A DNA stretch of 64,000 bases from Salinilacihabitans rarus (GCF_024296665.1 NZ_CP100762.1:2914001-2978000); one strand, 5' to 3'. Shown: positions 43,014 through 52,864, counted from the stretch's first letter. The notes: a model not told the origin generated them from the letters alone. Numbers and translations: made by a program.

Positions 43014-44426
43014 ATGCCAGACGGGTTCGAAACCGGGGCCGGTGCGGGGACCGAGACGGCGGTGCCCGGCGACGAGGAGCTATCGTTCGAGCACGTCCCC
43101 GAGACGGACCAGTCGTTCGAGAACGCCATCGCGAAGGCGCGTGACGGCGTTCGGCTGACCGTCGCGGACGCGGTCGAACTCCTGACGACGGGGACCGACG
43201 TGGAGGGGATCGACCCCCGGCGCAAGGAGCGGGTGCTGGAGGCCGCCGACCGCCGCCGGGCCGAGGTCGTCGGCGAGGAGGTGACGTTCGTCGCGAACCT
43301 GAACAACAACGTCACGACCGCCTGCAACGTCGGTTGCCTGTTCTGCAACTTCAAGGACGCCGCCCACACCTTCGAGCGCGGCTACGACGGCGAGACGCAC
43401 GGATTCACGAAGACGCCCGCCGAGTCACGCGAAATCGTCCGCGACGCGGTCGAGCGCGGGATCTACGAGGTCACGTCGGTCTCCGGTCTCCACCCCGCGT
43501 TCGCGCTCGACGAGGACCACCGCGAGGCCCTCGAAGCGCACCCGAACCCGAAGGCGATCAACTACACCTCGCCCGAGGCCTACGAGACGAGCCCCGGCAC
43601 CTACGTCGACCAGATTCGCGCGATGGACGTCGACGGGGTGCACGTCCACTCGATGACCCCCGAGGAGGCCGCCCACGCCCGCCGCGGCACCGACCGGAGC
43701 TACGAGGAGGTCTACCGCCGGCTGAAAGCCGCCGGTCTCGATACGGTCCCCGGGACGGCCGCCGAAATTCTCGTCGACGAGGTCCGGGACGTGATCTGCC
43801 CCGGCAAGATCGACACCGGGGAGTGGCTCGAAGCGATGGAGGCCGCCGCGAACGTCGGTCTCGGCCTCACCGCGACGATCATGTACGGCCACGTCGAGAA
43901 CGAGGCCCACCGCGCGCTCCACCTGAAGCGGGTCCGCGACCTGCAAGAGCGCGTCGACGGCGCGATCACCGAGTTCGTCCCGCTCTCGTTCGTCCACCAG
44001 CGGACGCCGCTGTACGAACACGGCGTCGTCTCCGGCGGCGCCAGCCGCGACGAGGACGAACTGATGATCGCCGTCTCCAGACTGTTCCTCGACAACGTCG
44101 ACCACGTCCAGTCCTCGTGGGTCAAGTACGGCGACGAGGGCGGGCTGAAGATGCTGACCTGCGGCGCCGACGACTTCATGGGCACCATCCTCTCCGAGGA
44201 GATCACCAAACGCGCCGGCGGCGAGTACGGCGAGTTCCGCTCGTTCGCCGACTACGTCGACCTCGTGGCGTCGATCGGCCGGACCCCCGTCGAGCGCTCG
44301 ACGGATTACGAACGGCGCCGCGTCATCGACCCCGACGACCCGCCGTTCGGGCCGCGACTGGGGCCGAAAGCCGACGGGACGCCGCTGGTCGAACCGGAGG
44401 AGCGGCCGACCCCGGCCGACGACTGA
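43014..44426 (+). CDS. cofH: F0 synthase subunit CofH (tyrosine 4-hydroxyphenyl transferase)
   Basis: 470 aa from the ATG at 43014. Radical SAM enzyme coupling tyrosine and 5-amino-6-ribitylamino-uracil toward F0, the F420 chromophore. SAM-cluster motif CNVGCLFCNF (Cys 104, 108 and 111), GFTKTPAESREIV, EVTSVSGLHPAF, VDGVHVHSMTPEEAAHARRG, TATIMYGHVENEAHRALHL (as a run) and SFVHQRTPLYEHG define the family. Its N-terminal 40 residues and acidic C-terminal tail are haloarchaeal extensions. The partner CofG is 3.3 kb downstream. Confidence 0.93.
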   Translation: MPDGFETGAGAGTETAVPGDEELSFEHVPETDQSFENAIAKARDGVRLTVADAVELLTTGTDVEGIDPRRKERVLEAADRRRAEVVGEEVTFVANLNNNVTTACNVGCLFCNFKDAAHTFERGYDGETHGFTKTPAESREIVRDAVERGIYEVTSVSGLHPAFALDEDHREALEAHPNPKAINYTSPEAYETSPGTYVDQIRAMDVDGVHVHSMTPEEAAHARRGTDRSYEEVYRRLKAAGLDTVPGTAAEILVDEVRDVICPGKIDTGEWLEAMEAAANVGLGLTATIMYGHVENEAHRALHLKRVRDLQERVDGAITEFVPLSFVHQRTPLYEHGVVSGGASRDEDELMIAVSRLFLDNVDHVQSSWVKYGDEGGLKMLTCGADDFMGTILSEEITKRAGGEYGEFRSFADYVDLVASIGRTPVERSTDYERRRVIDPDDPPFGPRLGPKADGTPLVEPEERPTPADD

Positions 44427-44644
44427 CCCGGGGCCGAGCGGGGACCCGCGATGGGGTCGACGCCGAACGGGCCGTGACAGGGGTCGGCCCGGCCCGTTCC
44501 GAGGAGGTCGGGTCGACGGACCCACCGGCCCGGCGGTTCCACGTCGCACCGCATATACGTTGGTTGTCATTCTCAGGCGCGGAAGTGCGCGGCGGCGGGC
44601 CGCGGCCGGAAACCGTTAAGGCCGCGGCGTGACACTCCCGACAC

Positions 44645-45934
44645 ATGATCGTATACCACGTCGCCTTCCTGATCCTCTTCGTCGGGACCGCGGCCTTCTT
44701 CACCCTCCTCTCGGCGCTCAACGTCCGCCACGGGCGGCGGGCCCTCGACCGCGAACGCGAGTGGGTCCGCGACCGGTTCGCCCTCGACGACCCCGACCGG
44801 GTCGCCGCCTACCAGCGCGCCCGGGCGCGGCTCTCGGCCGCCGAGACGTGGGCGTTCGTCGCGCTCGTCCTCGCGGTCCTCTACTCGGGCGCGCTCGCGT
44901 CCGTCGTCGACGCGCTCGAATCGCTGGGGTACGGTCCCGTCCTCACGGGGACCCTCTTTTTCGTCGGGGTCGTCGTCGCGCTCCAACTGTTCTCGGCCCC
45001 GTTCGACGCCTACGGCACGTTCGTCGTCGAGGAGCGGTTCGATTTCAACGAGCAGACGCCCGGCCTGTTCGTCAAGGACCTGCTGCTCGGGACGGCCATC
45101 GCCGCGGCGTTCGCGGCGGTCCTCGCCGGCGGCGTCCTCTGGTTCGTCGACGCCGTCCCCACCTACTGGCCGGCGGCGGCGCTCGCGCTGTACGCCGCGT
45201 TCTCGCTTTCGATGCTCGTGATCTACCCGCGGGTGATCGCCCCGCTGTTCAACGACTTCGAACCCGTCGAGGCGGGCGACCTGCGCGAGGCCGTCGAGCG
45301 CGTCTTCGAGCGCGCCGGCTTCTCCTGTGACGGCATCTACGTGATGGACGCCAGCAAGCGCTCCTCGCACTCGAACGCCTACTTCGTCGGCTTCGGCCGG
45401 ACGAAGCGGGTCGTCCTCTTCGACACGCTGGTCGAGCGGATGGACCTCCCGGAGATCGAGGCCGTCCTCGCCCACGAACTCGCCCACTGGAAGAAAGCGC
45501 ACGTCTGGAAGGGCTTTGCCGCCGGCCTCGTCCGCGTCGGCGCCATCCTGCTCGCGCTGTGGCTCCTGATCGAGACGACGTGGCTGTACGCGATGTTCGA
45601 CCTCCCCGGGACGGCCTACGTCGGCCTCGCCGTCGGCGCGCTGTGGCTCCGGCCGCTGGCGCGGCTGACCCGGCCGCTGGAGAACCGGCTCTCGCTGGCC
45701 CACGAGCGCGAGGCCGACGCGTTCGCGACCGACGTGATGGGAAGCGGCGAACCGCTGGTCGAGGCGCTCTGTCGGCTCACCTCCGAGAACCTCTCGAACC
45801 CGTTCCCACACCCCCTGTACGCGACGTTCCACTACACGCACCCGCCGATCCCCGACCGAATCCGGTACATCCGAAGTCTCGACGACGGCGCGACCGAGGA
45901 GGCCCCGTCGGCGGGCGCCAGCGGCGCGGACTGA
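44645..45934 (+). CDS. M48 family metallopeptidase (Ste24/CAAX protease-like)
   Basis: 429 aa membrane protease. N-terminal helix (IVYHVAFLILFVGTAAFFTLLS), two more helices (about 75-125), and a large hydrophobic region before the active site. Zinc motif HELAHWKK (about 277-284) with a downstream Glu in HEREADAFATDVMG, and the CAAX-type YVMDASKRSSHSNAYFVGFG segment. Ste24-like enzymes cleave prenylated or misfolded membrane proteins. Here the substrate is unknown. Confidence 0.9.
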   Translation: MIVYHVAFLILFVGTAAFFTLLSALNVRHGRRALDREREWVRDRFALDDPDRVAAYQRARARLSAAETWAFVALVLAVLYSGALASVVDALESLGYGPVLTGTLFFVGVVVALQLFSAPFDAYGTFVVEERFDFNEQTPGLFVKDLLLGTAIAAAFAAVLAGGVLWFVDAVPTYWPAAALALYAAFSLSMLVIYPRVIAPLFNDFEPVEAGDLREAVERVFERAGFSCDGIYVMDASKRSSHSNAYFVGFGRTKRVVLFDTLVERMDLPEIEAVLAHELAHWKKAHVWKGFAAGLVRVGAILLALWLLIETTWLYAMFDLPGTAYVGLAVGALWLRPLARLTRPLENRLSLAHEREADAFATDVMGSGEPLVEALCRLTSENLSNPFPHPLYATFHYTHPPIPDRIRYIRSLDDGATEEAPSAGASGAD

Positions 45935-46064
45935 TCGCCTCACGCCCGCTCGACGAGGGCGGGACGAACGCTCGGCGCCCGGTTCGTCACGGCGTCGCAG
46001 TGTCCGCGACCGCCGGGCGTCGCAGGCTGGCCGCTTATTCGCGCCGGACGCGGACGGACGCCCG

Positions 46065-46262
46065 ATGAGCGAACTCGGCGACCGAATCCTGCTGTTGATC
46101 GTCGCGGCCACCGGCGTGTCCGTCCTGATCGCCGGCTGGGCGGGCGGACTGGTCGAAGCGGAGGCCGGCGGCTGGACGGAACTCGCGCTGTTCGGCTTCC
46201 TCGGCTTCCTCGTCTTCGTCCTCCTCGTGGGGCTCTGGCGCGGGTTCGGCGAGATCGGCTGA
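46065..46262 (+). CDS. small two-helix membrane protein
   Basis: 65 aa: DRILLLIVAATGVSVLIAGWAGG is the first membrane helix, ELALFGFLGFLVFVLLVGLWRG the second, joined by a short acidic loop. A TATA-like ttattc lies about 30 nt upstream. It ends 4 nt from the convergent cofG stop. No family recognised. Confidence 0.7.
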   Translation: MSELGDRILLLIVAATGVSVLIAGWAGGLVEAEAGGWTELALFGFLGFLVFVLLVGLWRGFGEIG

Positions 46263-46266
46263 CCTC

Positions 46267-47352
46267 CTACGTTCCGAGCACCGCCCGGTACCGCTCGCCG
46301 GCGTCGTCGTCGGCCTCGATGGCCGCCTCGATCCGTGACGGGAGCCAGCCCTCCTCGACGAACCGCTCGTACACCGGCAGCCGTTCGCGCAGCGGCACGT
46401 CCGCGGCCTCGGCGATCGACTCGAGTTCGCGTAGCGCGGGCCACGCGTAGTCGGGGTTGACGTGGTCGTCGGTGACCGGCGAGACGCCGCCGAGGTCGTC
46501 GATGCCGCAGTCGACGAGGTCGTCGGCGGCGACGAGGTTCGGCGGGACCTGGACCGAGATTTCGTCGGGAAGGGCCGCCCGCGCCATCGCCGTCGTCCGC
46601 CGGAGCGTTTCGAGATCGGGCGTCCCCCCGCGCCAGCGCTCGTTCTCCCGGACCGGCTGGACGATCACCTCCTGGACGTGGCCGTGGCGCTCGTGCAGTT
46701 CCCGGATGGCGAGCAGGCTCTCCGCGCGATCCGCCCAGCCCTCGCCGATGCCGACGAGGATGCCCGTCGTGAAGGGGACGCCGAGTTCGCCCGCGGTCTC
46801 GATCGTCCGCAGGCGCTGGCCCGGCACCTTCCGGCGGGGGCCGGCGTGGGCGTCGACGTCCGCGGTCGTCTCGAGCATCACGCCCATGCTGGCGTTGACG
46901 TCCGCGACCGCGGCCATCTGCTCGCGCGTCTGGTCGCCGGGGTTCGAGTGCGGCAACAGCCCCTCCTCTATGGCGACCTCGCAGGCAGCCCGGAGGTACG
47001 TGTGGATCGAGTCGTAGCCCCACTCGTCGAGTCGGTCGTGGATCGCCCCGTAGCGGTCGTCGGGGTCGTCGCCGAACGTGAACAGCGCCTCCGTACAGCC
47101 GGCGTCGGCCCCGCGCCGGCAGATCTCGCGGACCTCCGCGAGCGAGAGCAGCGACGCCTCCCCCGGCGGGTCGAAGTAGGTGCAGTAGGTGCAGGTGTAG
47201 CGACAGGCCGTCGTCAGCGGGACGAAGACGTTCCGGGCGAAGCTGAGTTCCGGCGCGGGCGCGACGTCGTCGGGGCCGACCGCGAGCAGTCGTTCGACGT
47301 CCTCGTCGGCGATCGTCACGTCGACGCCGTAGTCGGCCGCGCCGGGGATCAT
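46267..47352 (-). CDS. cofG: F0 synthase subunit CofG
   Basis: 361 aa from the ATG at 47352. Second radical SAM half of F0 synthase; it closes the deazaflavin ring. Cluster motif CRYTCTYCTY (Cys 50, 54 and 57), then FTFGDDPDDRY, LLPHSNPGDQTREQM, FTTGILVGIGEGWADR, EVIVQPVRENERWRG and DDLGGVSPVTDDHVNPDYAWP are family hallmarks. It follows cofC on the same strand (50 nt gap), forming a cofC-cofG operon; cofH is nearby on the other strand. Confidence 0.94.
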   Translation of the reverse strand: MIPGAADYGVDVTIADEDVERLLAVGPDDVAPAPELSFARNVFVPLTTACRYTCTYCTYFDPPGEASLLSLAEVREICRRGADAGCTEALFTFGDDPDDRYGAIHDRLDEWGYDSIHTYLRAACEVAIEEGLLPHSNPGDQTREQMAAVADVNASMGVMLETTADVDAHAGPRRKVPGQRLRTIETAGELGVPFTTGILVGIGEGWADRAESLLAIRELHERHGHVQEVIVQPVRENERWRGGTPDLETLRRTTAMARAALPDEISVQVPPNLVAADDLVDCGIDDLGGVSPVTDDHVNPDYAWPALRELESIAEAADVPLRERLPVYERFVEEGWLPSRIEAAIEADDDAGERYRAVLGT

Positions 47353-47402
47353 CACGTTGGAGCGTGGCCGCCGGGCTCAATAAGTACTTCACTTCGCGGC
47401 CG

Positions 47403-48053
47403 TCAGCCGGACGCGTCGCCGGGGCGTCGCTCGACCGTCACCCGACCGTCGGTCGTCGCGAGTTCGAAGCCGACGTCTTCGAGGAACGCCCGCGAGCGGC
47501 CGCCGCCGTGGAGCAACACCTCCGCGAGGTCCCCGGGTTCGTCGACGTCGGTCGCCAGCCGAAACGAGTCGACCGTCGTCAGGTCGGCGCCGACCTCGCG
47601 GGCGATCCGGCGGTGGTCGCGACACGACGCGCCGTGGTAGTCGACGCGGAAGTCGGGGTGGCGCGCGACGAGCGCGTTCGTCCCGCCGCCGCGGCCCGGC
47701 GCGAGGACGACGTCGCCGTCGGCCCCGAACAGCCGGTCGAGCGCGGCCGGGGTCGCGAGCGCGAGGTCGGCCATGACGACGGCGACCGCCTCCGGGTCCC
47801 GACGCTCGCCCGCCGCGGACAGGACGGCGTTGACGGCCCGCGAGAGCGGCCGGTCGTCGATCCGGACGTCGGCCCCGACGTCGAGGTCGACCGGCGCGGT
47901 CGCCAGCAGCGTCGGCTCCGCGCCGGCGTCCCGGATCGCCTCGCAGACGTCCGCGAGCATCGCCCGGGCGAACGCTCGCCGCTCGTCGGGCGTCAGCGCC
48001 GGCGAGAGGCGCGTCTTCGGCGAGTCGACCGCGAACGGGACGACGACCTGCAT
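47403..48053 (-). CDS. cofC: 2-phospho-L-lactate guanylyltransferase
   Basis: 216 aa. CofC activates 2-phospholactate with GTP to the dinucleotide precursor that CofD joins to F0 for F420. N-terminal nucleotide loop [36 protein letters not shown], and the [28 protein letters not shown] region are diagnostic. It heads the cofC-cofG operon and lies 115 nt after cetZ1 on the same strand. cofD and cofE are not in the window. Confidence 0.93.
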   Translation of the reverse strand: MQVVVPFAVDSPKTRLSPALTPDERRAFARAMLADVCEAIRDAGAEPTLLATAPVDLDVGADVRIDDRPLSRAVNAVLSAAGERRDPEAVAVVMADLALATPAALDRLFGADGDVVLAPGRGGGTNALVARHPDFRVDYHGASCRDHRRIAREVGADLTTVDSFRLATDVDEPGDLAEVLLHGGGRSRAFLEDVGFELATTDGRVTVERRPGDASG

Positions 48054-48168
48054 TCGTCGGACGTTCCGCGAGCGCGAGCAAAAACGCGTCGGAGTCGCGA
48101 GCGCCCCGCTGACCGCCGCGGGGACGGCGGCGAGCCGGCGGTCCGGCGTCGAGAAACGGTCGACGGGA

Positions 48169-49350
48169 TCAGAACAGCGGTTCGAGTTCGTCCTCGCCGT
48201 CGTCGACGAGGCTCTCGAGGTTCTCCTCGCTTTGCTGCTGGATGTCCTCGATGTTGTCCTGGGCCTCGATGGCGACCTGCTGGAGCCGCTTGATCCGCGG
48301 GACGTCCGTGACGCCGGCGAGCAGGATCACCGCCGAGACCTCCGGCACGTTCCGCGGGTAGTCGCCGCCGCGGACCTCCATCGAGCCGGTCTCCTCTTCG
48401 AGCCACTTGCGCCCGCGTTCGATCCCTTTGCGGTTGAGGTACTCCGTGGGCCCGGAGAGCACGAGCAGGGCGCGCTCGGTGCCTTCGATCTCGCAGGGAA
48501 GGGTGAGTCGTCCGAGCGCCGCCTTGCGGACGAGGCTCGTGATCCGGTTTGTGGTGTTCGCGGCGTCGAGGCCGTCGTCGGCGCCCCCGTCCTTGTTCGT
48601 AAAGCGCGAGAGGAGCCCGCCGTTCGTGTTGAGTTCGACCTCCTCGCTGGCGAAGCCGACCGTGGAGACGCCGCCGCCGGAGAGCGTGTTGATGATCTCC
48701 GAGGAGTCGACGACGCTCTCCGCGACTTCCTGGCCGCCGCCGACCTCGCCGGCGCCGAAGAGGACGCCGAACCGGCGGACGATCTCCTCGTTGATCTTCT
48801 CGTAACCGCCCTCGACGGACTCGCCGGTCTGTCGCCACGAGTCGTTGTCGAAGACGAGCAGGTTGTCGACCTCGCGGACGAACGTCTGGAACGAGCGGGC
48901 GGCGTTGAGCGTGTAGATGCCACCCTCGTCCGTCCCGGGCAGCACCCCGAGCCCGTAGACGGGGATCGTGTAGATGCGCTTGAGGTGCTTCGCGAGCACG
49001 GGCGCGCCGCCCGAGCCGCTACCGCCGCCCATCCCGGCGACGATCAGGAACGCGTCGACCTCGTGGGTCGGGATCGAGTCGATAGCGTTCTGGACCTCGT
49101 CGATGTCCTCCTCGGCGACTTCCGCGCCGAGTTCGTTGTCCGCACCGACGCCGTGGCCTTTCACCCGGGCCTGGCCGATGAGGACGCGATTCTCCTGAGG
49201 AATGTTCTCCAGGCCCATGAGGTCCGCCTTCGCGGTGTTTACGGCGATCGCCGCGCGGACGATCCCGCTGTTCGTTCGATCGTCGTAATCGAGGAACCGA
49301 TCGACGATTTTCCCACCGGCCTGTCCGAATCCGATCATCGCCAGCTTCAT
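48169..49350 (-). CDS. cetZ1: tubulin-like protein CetZ1
   Basis: 393 aa. [20 protein letters not shown] is the GTP-binding start, and the tubulin signature [10 protein letters not shown] sits at residues 107-116, followed by [24 protein letters not shown]. CetZ proteins polymerise with GTP. CetZ1 of Haloferax is required for rod development and motility. The acidic C-terminal tail ([18 protein letters not shown]) recalls tubulin tails. Placement near cofC and cofG fits the gene order I recall from other haloarchaea. A clear TATA is upstream. Confidence 0.92.
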   Translation of the reverse strand: MKLAMIGFGQAGGKIVDRFLDYDDRTNSGIVRAAIAVNTAKADLMGLENIPQENRVLIGQARVKGHGVGADNELGAEVAEEDIDEVQNAIDSIPTHEVDAFLIVAGMGGGSGSGGAPVLAKHLKRIYTIPVYGLGVLPGTDEGGIYTLNAARSFQTFVREVDNLLVFDNDSWRQTGESVEGGYEKINEEIVRRFGVLFGAGEVGGGQEVAESVVDSSEIINTLSGGGVSTVGFASEEVELNTNGGLLSRFTNKDGGADDGLDAANTTNRITSLVRKAALGRLTLPCEIEGTERALLVLSGPTEYLNRKGIERGRKWLEEETGSMEVRGGDYPRNVPEVSAVILLAGVTDVPRIKRLQQVAIEAQDNIEDIQQQSEENLESLVDDGEDELEPLF

Positions 49351-49394
49351 TGTTAGTCAGGGGGCTCCGTTGCATTGACACCAGAGCAATTGAG

Positions 49395-49403
49395 GATATA
49401 AAC
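49395..49403 (-). promoter_or_regulatory. cetZ1 TATA box
   Basis: The plus-strand text atataaacc (minus ggtttatat) lies 45-53 nt before the cetZ1 ATG, predicting a leader of about 20 nt. It is one of the best TATA matches in the window, within an AT-rich stretch. Confidence 0.6.
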
Positions 49404-49538
49404 CTTGTGATGGTCTGACTTTCTCGCGTAATTTTATATTGTGGGAAATCGCCGCCGACACCCCTCGTGCGGCCAAAAATCGGTCCCGAGAAACTATCTT
49501 TAATCGACTAGTGATACGCCAGTGTCATTTGTGTGGCC

Positions 49539-49556
49539 GGGGGGTCTGTGCCCCCC
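49539..49556. terminator. perfect 6-bp GC hairpin after the epimerase gene
   Basis: gggggg-tctgtg-cccccc forms a six-pair stem with a six-base loop, 11 nt beyond the stop of the NAD(P)-binding epimerase. No T-run follows on the minus strand, so it may be an RNA stabiliser or processing signal rather than a terminator. Confidence 0.35.
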
Positions 49557-49566
49557 GAGTCCGGGT

Positions 49567-50484
49567 TCACTCAGCGCCCGTCCGGGCCCGTCCGCGACGC
49601 GGTTCGAGGCCGAGGTACGACCGGAGCGTCCGCAGGTCGTCCTCGGAGCGGCCGAACGCGGTCACGTCGTTGTCGTCGACGGTGTTGTCGACCCCGAGCG
49701 CGCGGGCCTGATCGGGGCCGAACGGGACGAACGGCAACGGGCCCGCGGCGGCGAGGCCGATCCGGGCGAGTCCCATCGGGACCGGGAGGACCGTCACCGA
49801 CTTCCCCTCGGCCTCGTAGGCGAGTCCGGTCACGTCTTCGAGCGTCAGCACCTCCGGGCCGCCGATCTCGTAGGTCTCGCCGGCGTGTGCGTCGTCCTCG
49901 ACGGCGTCGGCCAGCATCGGGACGAGGTCGCCCACCCAGATCGGCTGGAACGGCGTCTTCCCGCCGCCGGGCAGCCCCGTCAGGTACGGCGTCGTCAGTT
50001 TCTTCGTGAACTCGACGAACTCCGCGCCGTCGCCGAAGACCACCGAGGGGCGGAAGATCGTCCACGCGAGGTCCGACGACCGGACGACGCGCTCGGCCTC
50101 GCCTTTCGCCCGGAGGTACTCGGTCGGCCCCCGCGGGTCGGCCCCGAGGGCGCTCATCTGGACGAAGCGGTCGACGCCGCCCTCTGCCGCGGCGGCTACG
50201 AGGTTCTCCGTCCCGCGGAGGTGGACGTCCTCGTGGCTCACCCCGCCCGGCGGTTCGAACAGCGGCGAGAGGGAGACGAGGTTGACGACGACGTCCTGTC
50301 CCTCGATCGCCTCGACGATGGAGTCGTACGCCTGCACGTCGCCCATCGTGACGTCGACGCCCGCCGGGAGGGCCGTCTTGTCGGGGTCACGCGAGAGCGC
50401 CGTCACGTCGTGGCCGCGCTCGTCTAACTCCGTACAGAGGGTCGTGCCGATGAAGCCGGTGCCGCCGGCGACGAGGACTCTCAT
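49567..50484 (-). CDS. NAD(P)-binding atypical short-chain dehydrogenase (NDUFA9/NmrA-like epimerase)
   Basis: 305 aa. Rossmann start MRVLVAGGTGFIGTTLCTELDERGHDVTALSRD with GGTGFIG, then VTMGDVQAYDSI and VDRFVQMSALGADPRGPTEYLRAKGEAE (in parts), in which Tyr-x3-Lys is partly kept as YLRAK. The WTIFRPSVVFGDG and PIWVGDLVPMLADAV regions match complex I NDUFA9-like and NmrA-like proteins. It likely binds NAD(P)H as a sensor or oxidoreductase. Divergent from tmk across 105 nt. Confidence 0.88.
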   Translation of the reverse strand: MRVLVAGGTGFIGTTLCTELDERGHDVTALSRDPDKTALPAGVDVTMGDVQAYDSIVEAIEGQDVVVNLVSLSPLFEPPGGVSHEDVHLRGTENLVAAAAEGGVDRFVQMSALGADPRGPTEYLRAKGEAERVVRSSDLAWTIFRPSVVFGDGAEFVEFTKKLTTPYLTGLPGGGKTPFQPIWVGDLVPMLADAVEDDAHAGETYEIGGPEVLTLEDVTGLAYEAEGKSVTVLPVPMGLARIGLAAAGPLPFVPFGPDQARALGVDNTVDDNDVTAFGRSEDDLRTLRSYLGLEPRRGRARTGAE

Positions 50485-50589
50485 GATCGAGACGTGTATT
50501 TCGAGCGGTAAATAGCTACGCGGCGACGCGGGCGCGCGGGCGAGACGCCCACTCGACAGATTGTAGTACTCGCCGCCGCGAGTCGAGGT

Positions 50590-51183
50590 ATGCTCGTCAC
50601 GCTCGAGGGACTGGACGGCAGCGGCAAGACGACGGTCTGGGAGGCCCTCCACGACGTCTACCCGGACGCGACGTTCACCCGCGAGCCGACGACGTCGTGG
50701 TACGGCGAGGCGGTCTCGCGGTCGATCGCCGACGACGACGCCGACCCGCTGGCGGAACTGTTCCTCTACACCGCCGACCACGCCGACCACCTCTCGCGGG
50801 TGATCGAACCCGCCCTCGAGCGCGGCGACCTCGTGATCTCGGACCGCTACTCGGACTCCCGGTACGCCTACCAGGGCGCGTCCCTCGACGGCGAACTGAC
50901 CCGCCCGATGGAGTACGTGATCGGCGTCCACCGCGCGTTCTCGATCGACCCGGACCTCACGATCTACCTCGACGTCGACCCCGAGACGGCCGCCGCCCGG
51001 GCCGGGGCGACGAACAAGTTCGAGCGCGCCGGCTACCTCGCCCGCGTCCGGGACAACTACGAACGGCTGGTCGAGAACGACCCCGGCCGCTTCGTCCGCG
51101 TCGACGCGACGCTGCCCCCGGAGGACGTCCTCGACCGCGTCGAGGCGGTCCTCGCGGACGCCCTCGACGACCGCGAGGGCTGA
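50590..51183 (+). CDS. tmk: thymidylate kinase
   Basis: 197 aa. dTMP to dTDP with ATP. P-loop GLDGSGKTT (residues 7-15), DR motif [14 protein letters not shown], and the [20 protein letters not shown] strand before the lid are all present. The [12 protein letters not shown] substrate segment is standard. Its promoter region is shared with the divergent epimerase gene; tgtagta near 50562 may serve as TATA. Confidence 0.94.
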   Translation: MLVTLEGLDGSGKTTVWEALHDVYPDATFTREPTTSWYGEAVSRSIADDDADPLAELFLYTADHADHLSRVIEPALERGDLVISDRYSDSRYAYQGASLDGELTRPMEYVIGVHRAFSIDPDLTIYLDVDPETAAARAGATNKFERAGYLARVRDNYERLVENDPGRFVRVDATLPPEDVLDRVEAVLADALDDREG

Positions 51184-51203
51184 GTCGCGCCGGAGCGCCT
51201 CCC

Positions 51204-51530
51204 TCACCGCTCGTCGTCCGTCTCCGCGACGTCGACCTCGTCGGGGTGGGGCATCCAGAAGACGTCGACGGTAGCGCCCAGCACGAGCGGCAGGACGATC
51301 GTGACGACGACCGCCAGTTCGGGCGAGCCCAGATCGGGGCCGAGGCGCAGCGGGCCGCTGACCAGCAGCGTCGAGGCCAGCAGGACGACCGGGATCACGA
51401 ACGCGGCGTACAGCGCGGCGCCCCACCGGGTTTCGAGCCTGATCCGGAAGAAACGGGTGGCGACCGCCGCGAACAGCGTGTGCAGGCCCACGACGACCAG
51501 CAGGCCCACCGCGGAGACGAGCGACGCCAT
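51204..51530 (-). CDS. three-helix haloarchaeal membrane protein
   Basis: 108 aa from the ATG at 51530. Helices: ASLVSAVGLLVVVGLHTLFAAVAT, WGAALYAAFVIPVVLLASTLLVSG and LAVVVTIVLPLVLGATVDVFW, followed by an acidic tail (MPHPDEVDVAETDDER). No motif of known function. It ends convergently with tmk. Confidence 0.8.
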   Translation of the reverse strand: MASLVSAVGLLVVVGLHTLFAAVATRFFRIRLETRWGAALYAAFVIPVVLLASTLLVSGPLRLGPDLGSPELAVVVTIVLPLVLGATVDVFWMPHPDEVDVAETDDER

Positions 51531-51600
51531 ACCGTCCGTACCGCCCCGACGCCCTTCTGGGTATCGCAACCGCTTTCACGAGGGCTGATGATTCCCCGCC

Positions 51601-52647
51601 ATGCACCGAGTCATCGGGGAACGCGGTCTCGACGGGTCGCGCTTTTCCGTCGAGGAGGCGCTCGCGCTCTACCGAGACGTGGTCCGGACGCGACGTTTCG
51701 ACGAGCGGGCGCTCGCTTTGCAGCGTCGTGGCTGGATGAGCGGCTACCCGCCGTTCCGCGGCCAGGAGGCCTCCCAGGTCGGGGCGGCCCACGCGCTGGC
51801 CGAGGAGGACTGGTTCGTGCCGACCTACCGCTCGAACGCGATGCAGATCGCCCTCGGGGTGCCGATGAGCGACATTCTCCTGTTCCGGCGGGGGCACCCC
51901 GAGTTCGCCTCCGACCACGACCTGAACGTCCTCCCGCAGGCGGTCCCCATCGCCACCCAGATCCCGCACGCGGCGGGGCTCGGGATGGCCGCCGACTACG
52001 CGGGCGACGACGCCGCGATCTGCTGTTACTTCGGCGACGGCGCCACCTCGGAGGGGGACTTCCACGAGGGGCTGAACTTCGCCGGCGTCTTCGACGCGCC
52101 GGTCGTCTTCTTCTGCGAGAACAACGGCTGGGCCATCTCGCTGCCCCGGGAACGCCAGACCGCCAGCGAGACGATCGCCGGGAAAGCCGAGGCCTACGGC
52201 TTCGAGGGGGTGCGCGTCGACGGCAACGATCCGCTCGCGGTCCGCGAGACCGTCGCCGACGCGCTCGAACGCGCCCGCGAGGGCGACCCCGTGCTCGTCG
52301 AGAGCCTCACCTACCGGCAGGGTGCCCACACGACCAGCGACGACCCCTCCCGGTACCGCGACGACCCCGACGACCTCCCCGCGTGGCGCACTGCCGACCC
52401 GCTCGACCGCTACGAGACGTTCCTCCGCGAGGAGGGCGTCCTCGACGACCAGCTCGCCGACGCGATCCGCGAGGACGCCGACGCGGAACTCGAGAAGGCG
52501 GTCGACGTCGCCGAGGAGGCGCCGCGACCCGACCCCGCGGAGGTGTTCGACCCCGTCTACGCGGAGCCCTCGTCGCGGCTCCGCGAGCAGCGGGCGTGGC
52601 TGGAGTCGTTCGCGCCCGAGCACGACGTCTACGAGCTAGAGCACTGA
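51601..52647 (+). CDS. thiamine-diphosphate dehydrogenase E1 component, alpha subunit (orphan)
   Basis: 348 aa. E1-alpha of 2-oxoacid dehydrogenases (pyruvate, branched-chain or acetoin type). ThDP motif CCYFGDGATSEGDFHEGLNF through FFCENNGWAIS, plus SGYPPFRGQEASQVGAAHAL near residue 40 and the phosphorylation-loop-like TYRQGAHTTSDDPSRYR. Partners E1-beta and E2 usually follow at once; the next genes here are a RAM protein and trkA, so the subunit is alone. The substrate is not determinable. Confidence 0.9.
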   Translation: MHRVIGERGLDGSRFSVEEALALYRDVVRTRRFDERALALQRRGWMSGYPPFRGQEASQVGAAHALAEEDWFVPTYRSNAMQIALGVPMSDILLFRRGHPEFASDHDLNVLPQAVPIATQIPHAAGLGMAADYAGDDAAICCYFGDGATSEGDFHEGLNFAGVFDAPVVFFCENNGWAISLPRERQTASETIAGKAEAYGFEGVRVDGNDPLAVRETVADALERAREGDPVLVESLTYRQGAHTTSDDPSRYRDDPDDLPAWRTADPLDRYETFLREEGVLDDQLADAIREDADAELEKAVDVAEEAPRPDPAEVFDPVYAEPSSRLREQRAWLESFAPEHDVYELEH

Positions 52648-52864
52648 CCCTGCGTTCCTCCGTCGGCGCCGGCCCGCCGCCCCCGTGTTCCCGGCCGTAG
52701 TCGGTCAGCGAATCCCGGCCGGCGCGGCGGGCGACCGTCGCCTCGCCGCCGGCGAGGTCGCCCGCGAGCGAACGGCGAGGCGTGCTTTCGATCGAAATTC
52801 TCTCGGCGAGAGACGTCGTGTGGCGTCGCCGCCGGCGCGACAGACTGCGGCGCAAAACTTCCCG

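Noticed and set aside
44427-44644. Possible small gene or RNA between cofH and the M48 protease
   Set aside because: No start with reasonable codon use, no clear hairpin with T-run; only a possible promoter (catatacgt) near 44550.
49567-52623. A 1018-codon minus-strand frame
   Set aside because: Only its last 305 codons are a real protein (the epimerase, from the ATG at 50484). The rest is antisense to tmk and E1-alpha.
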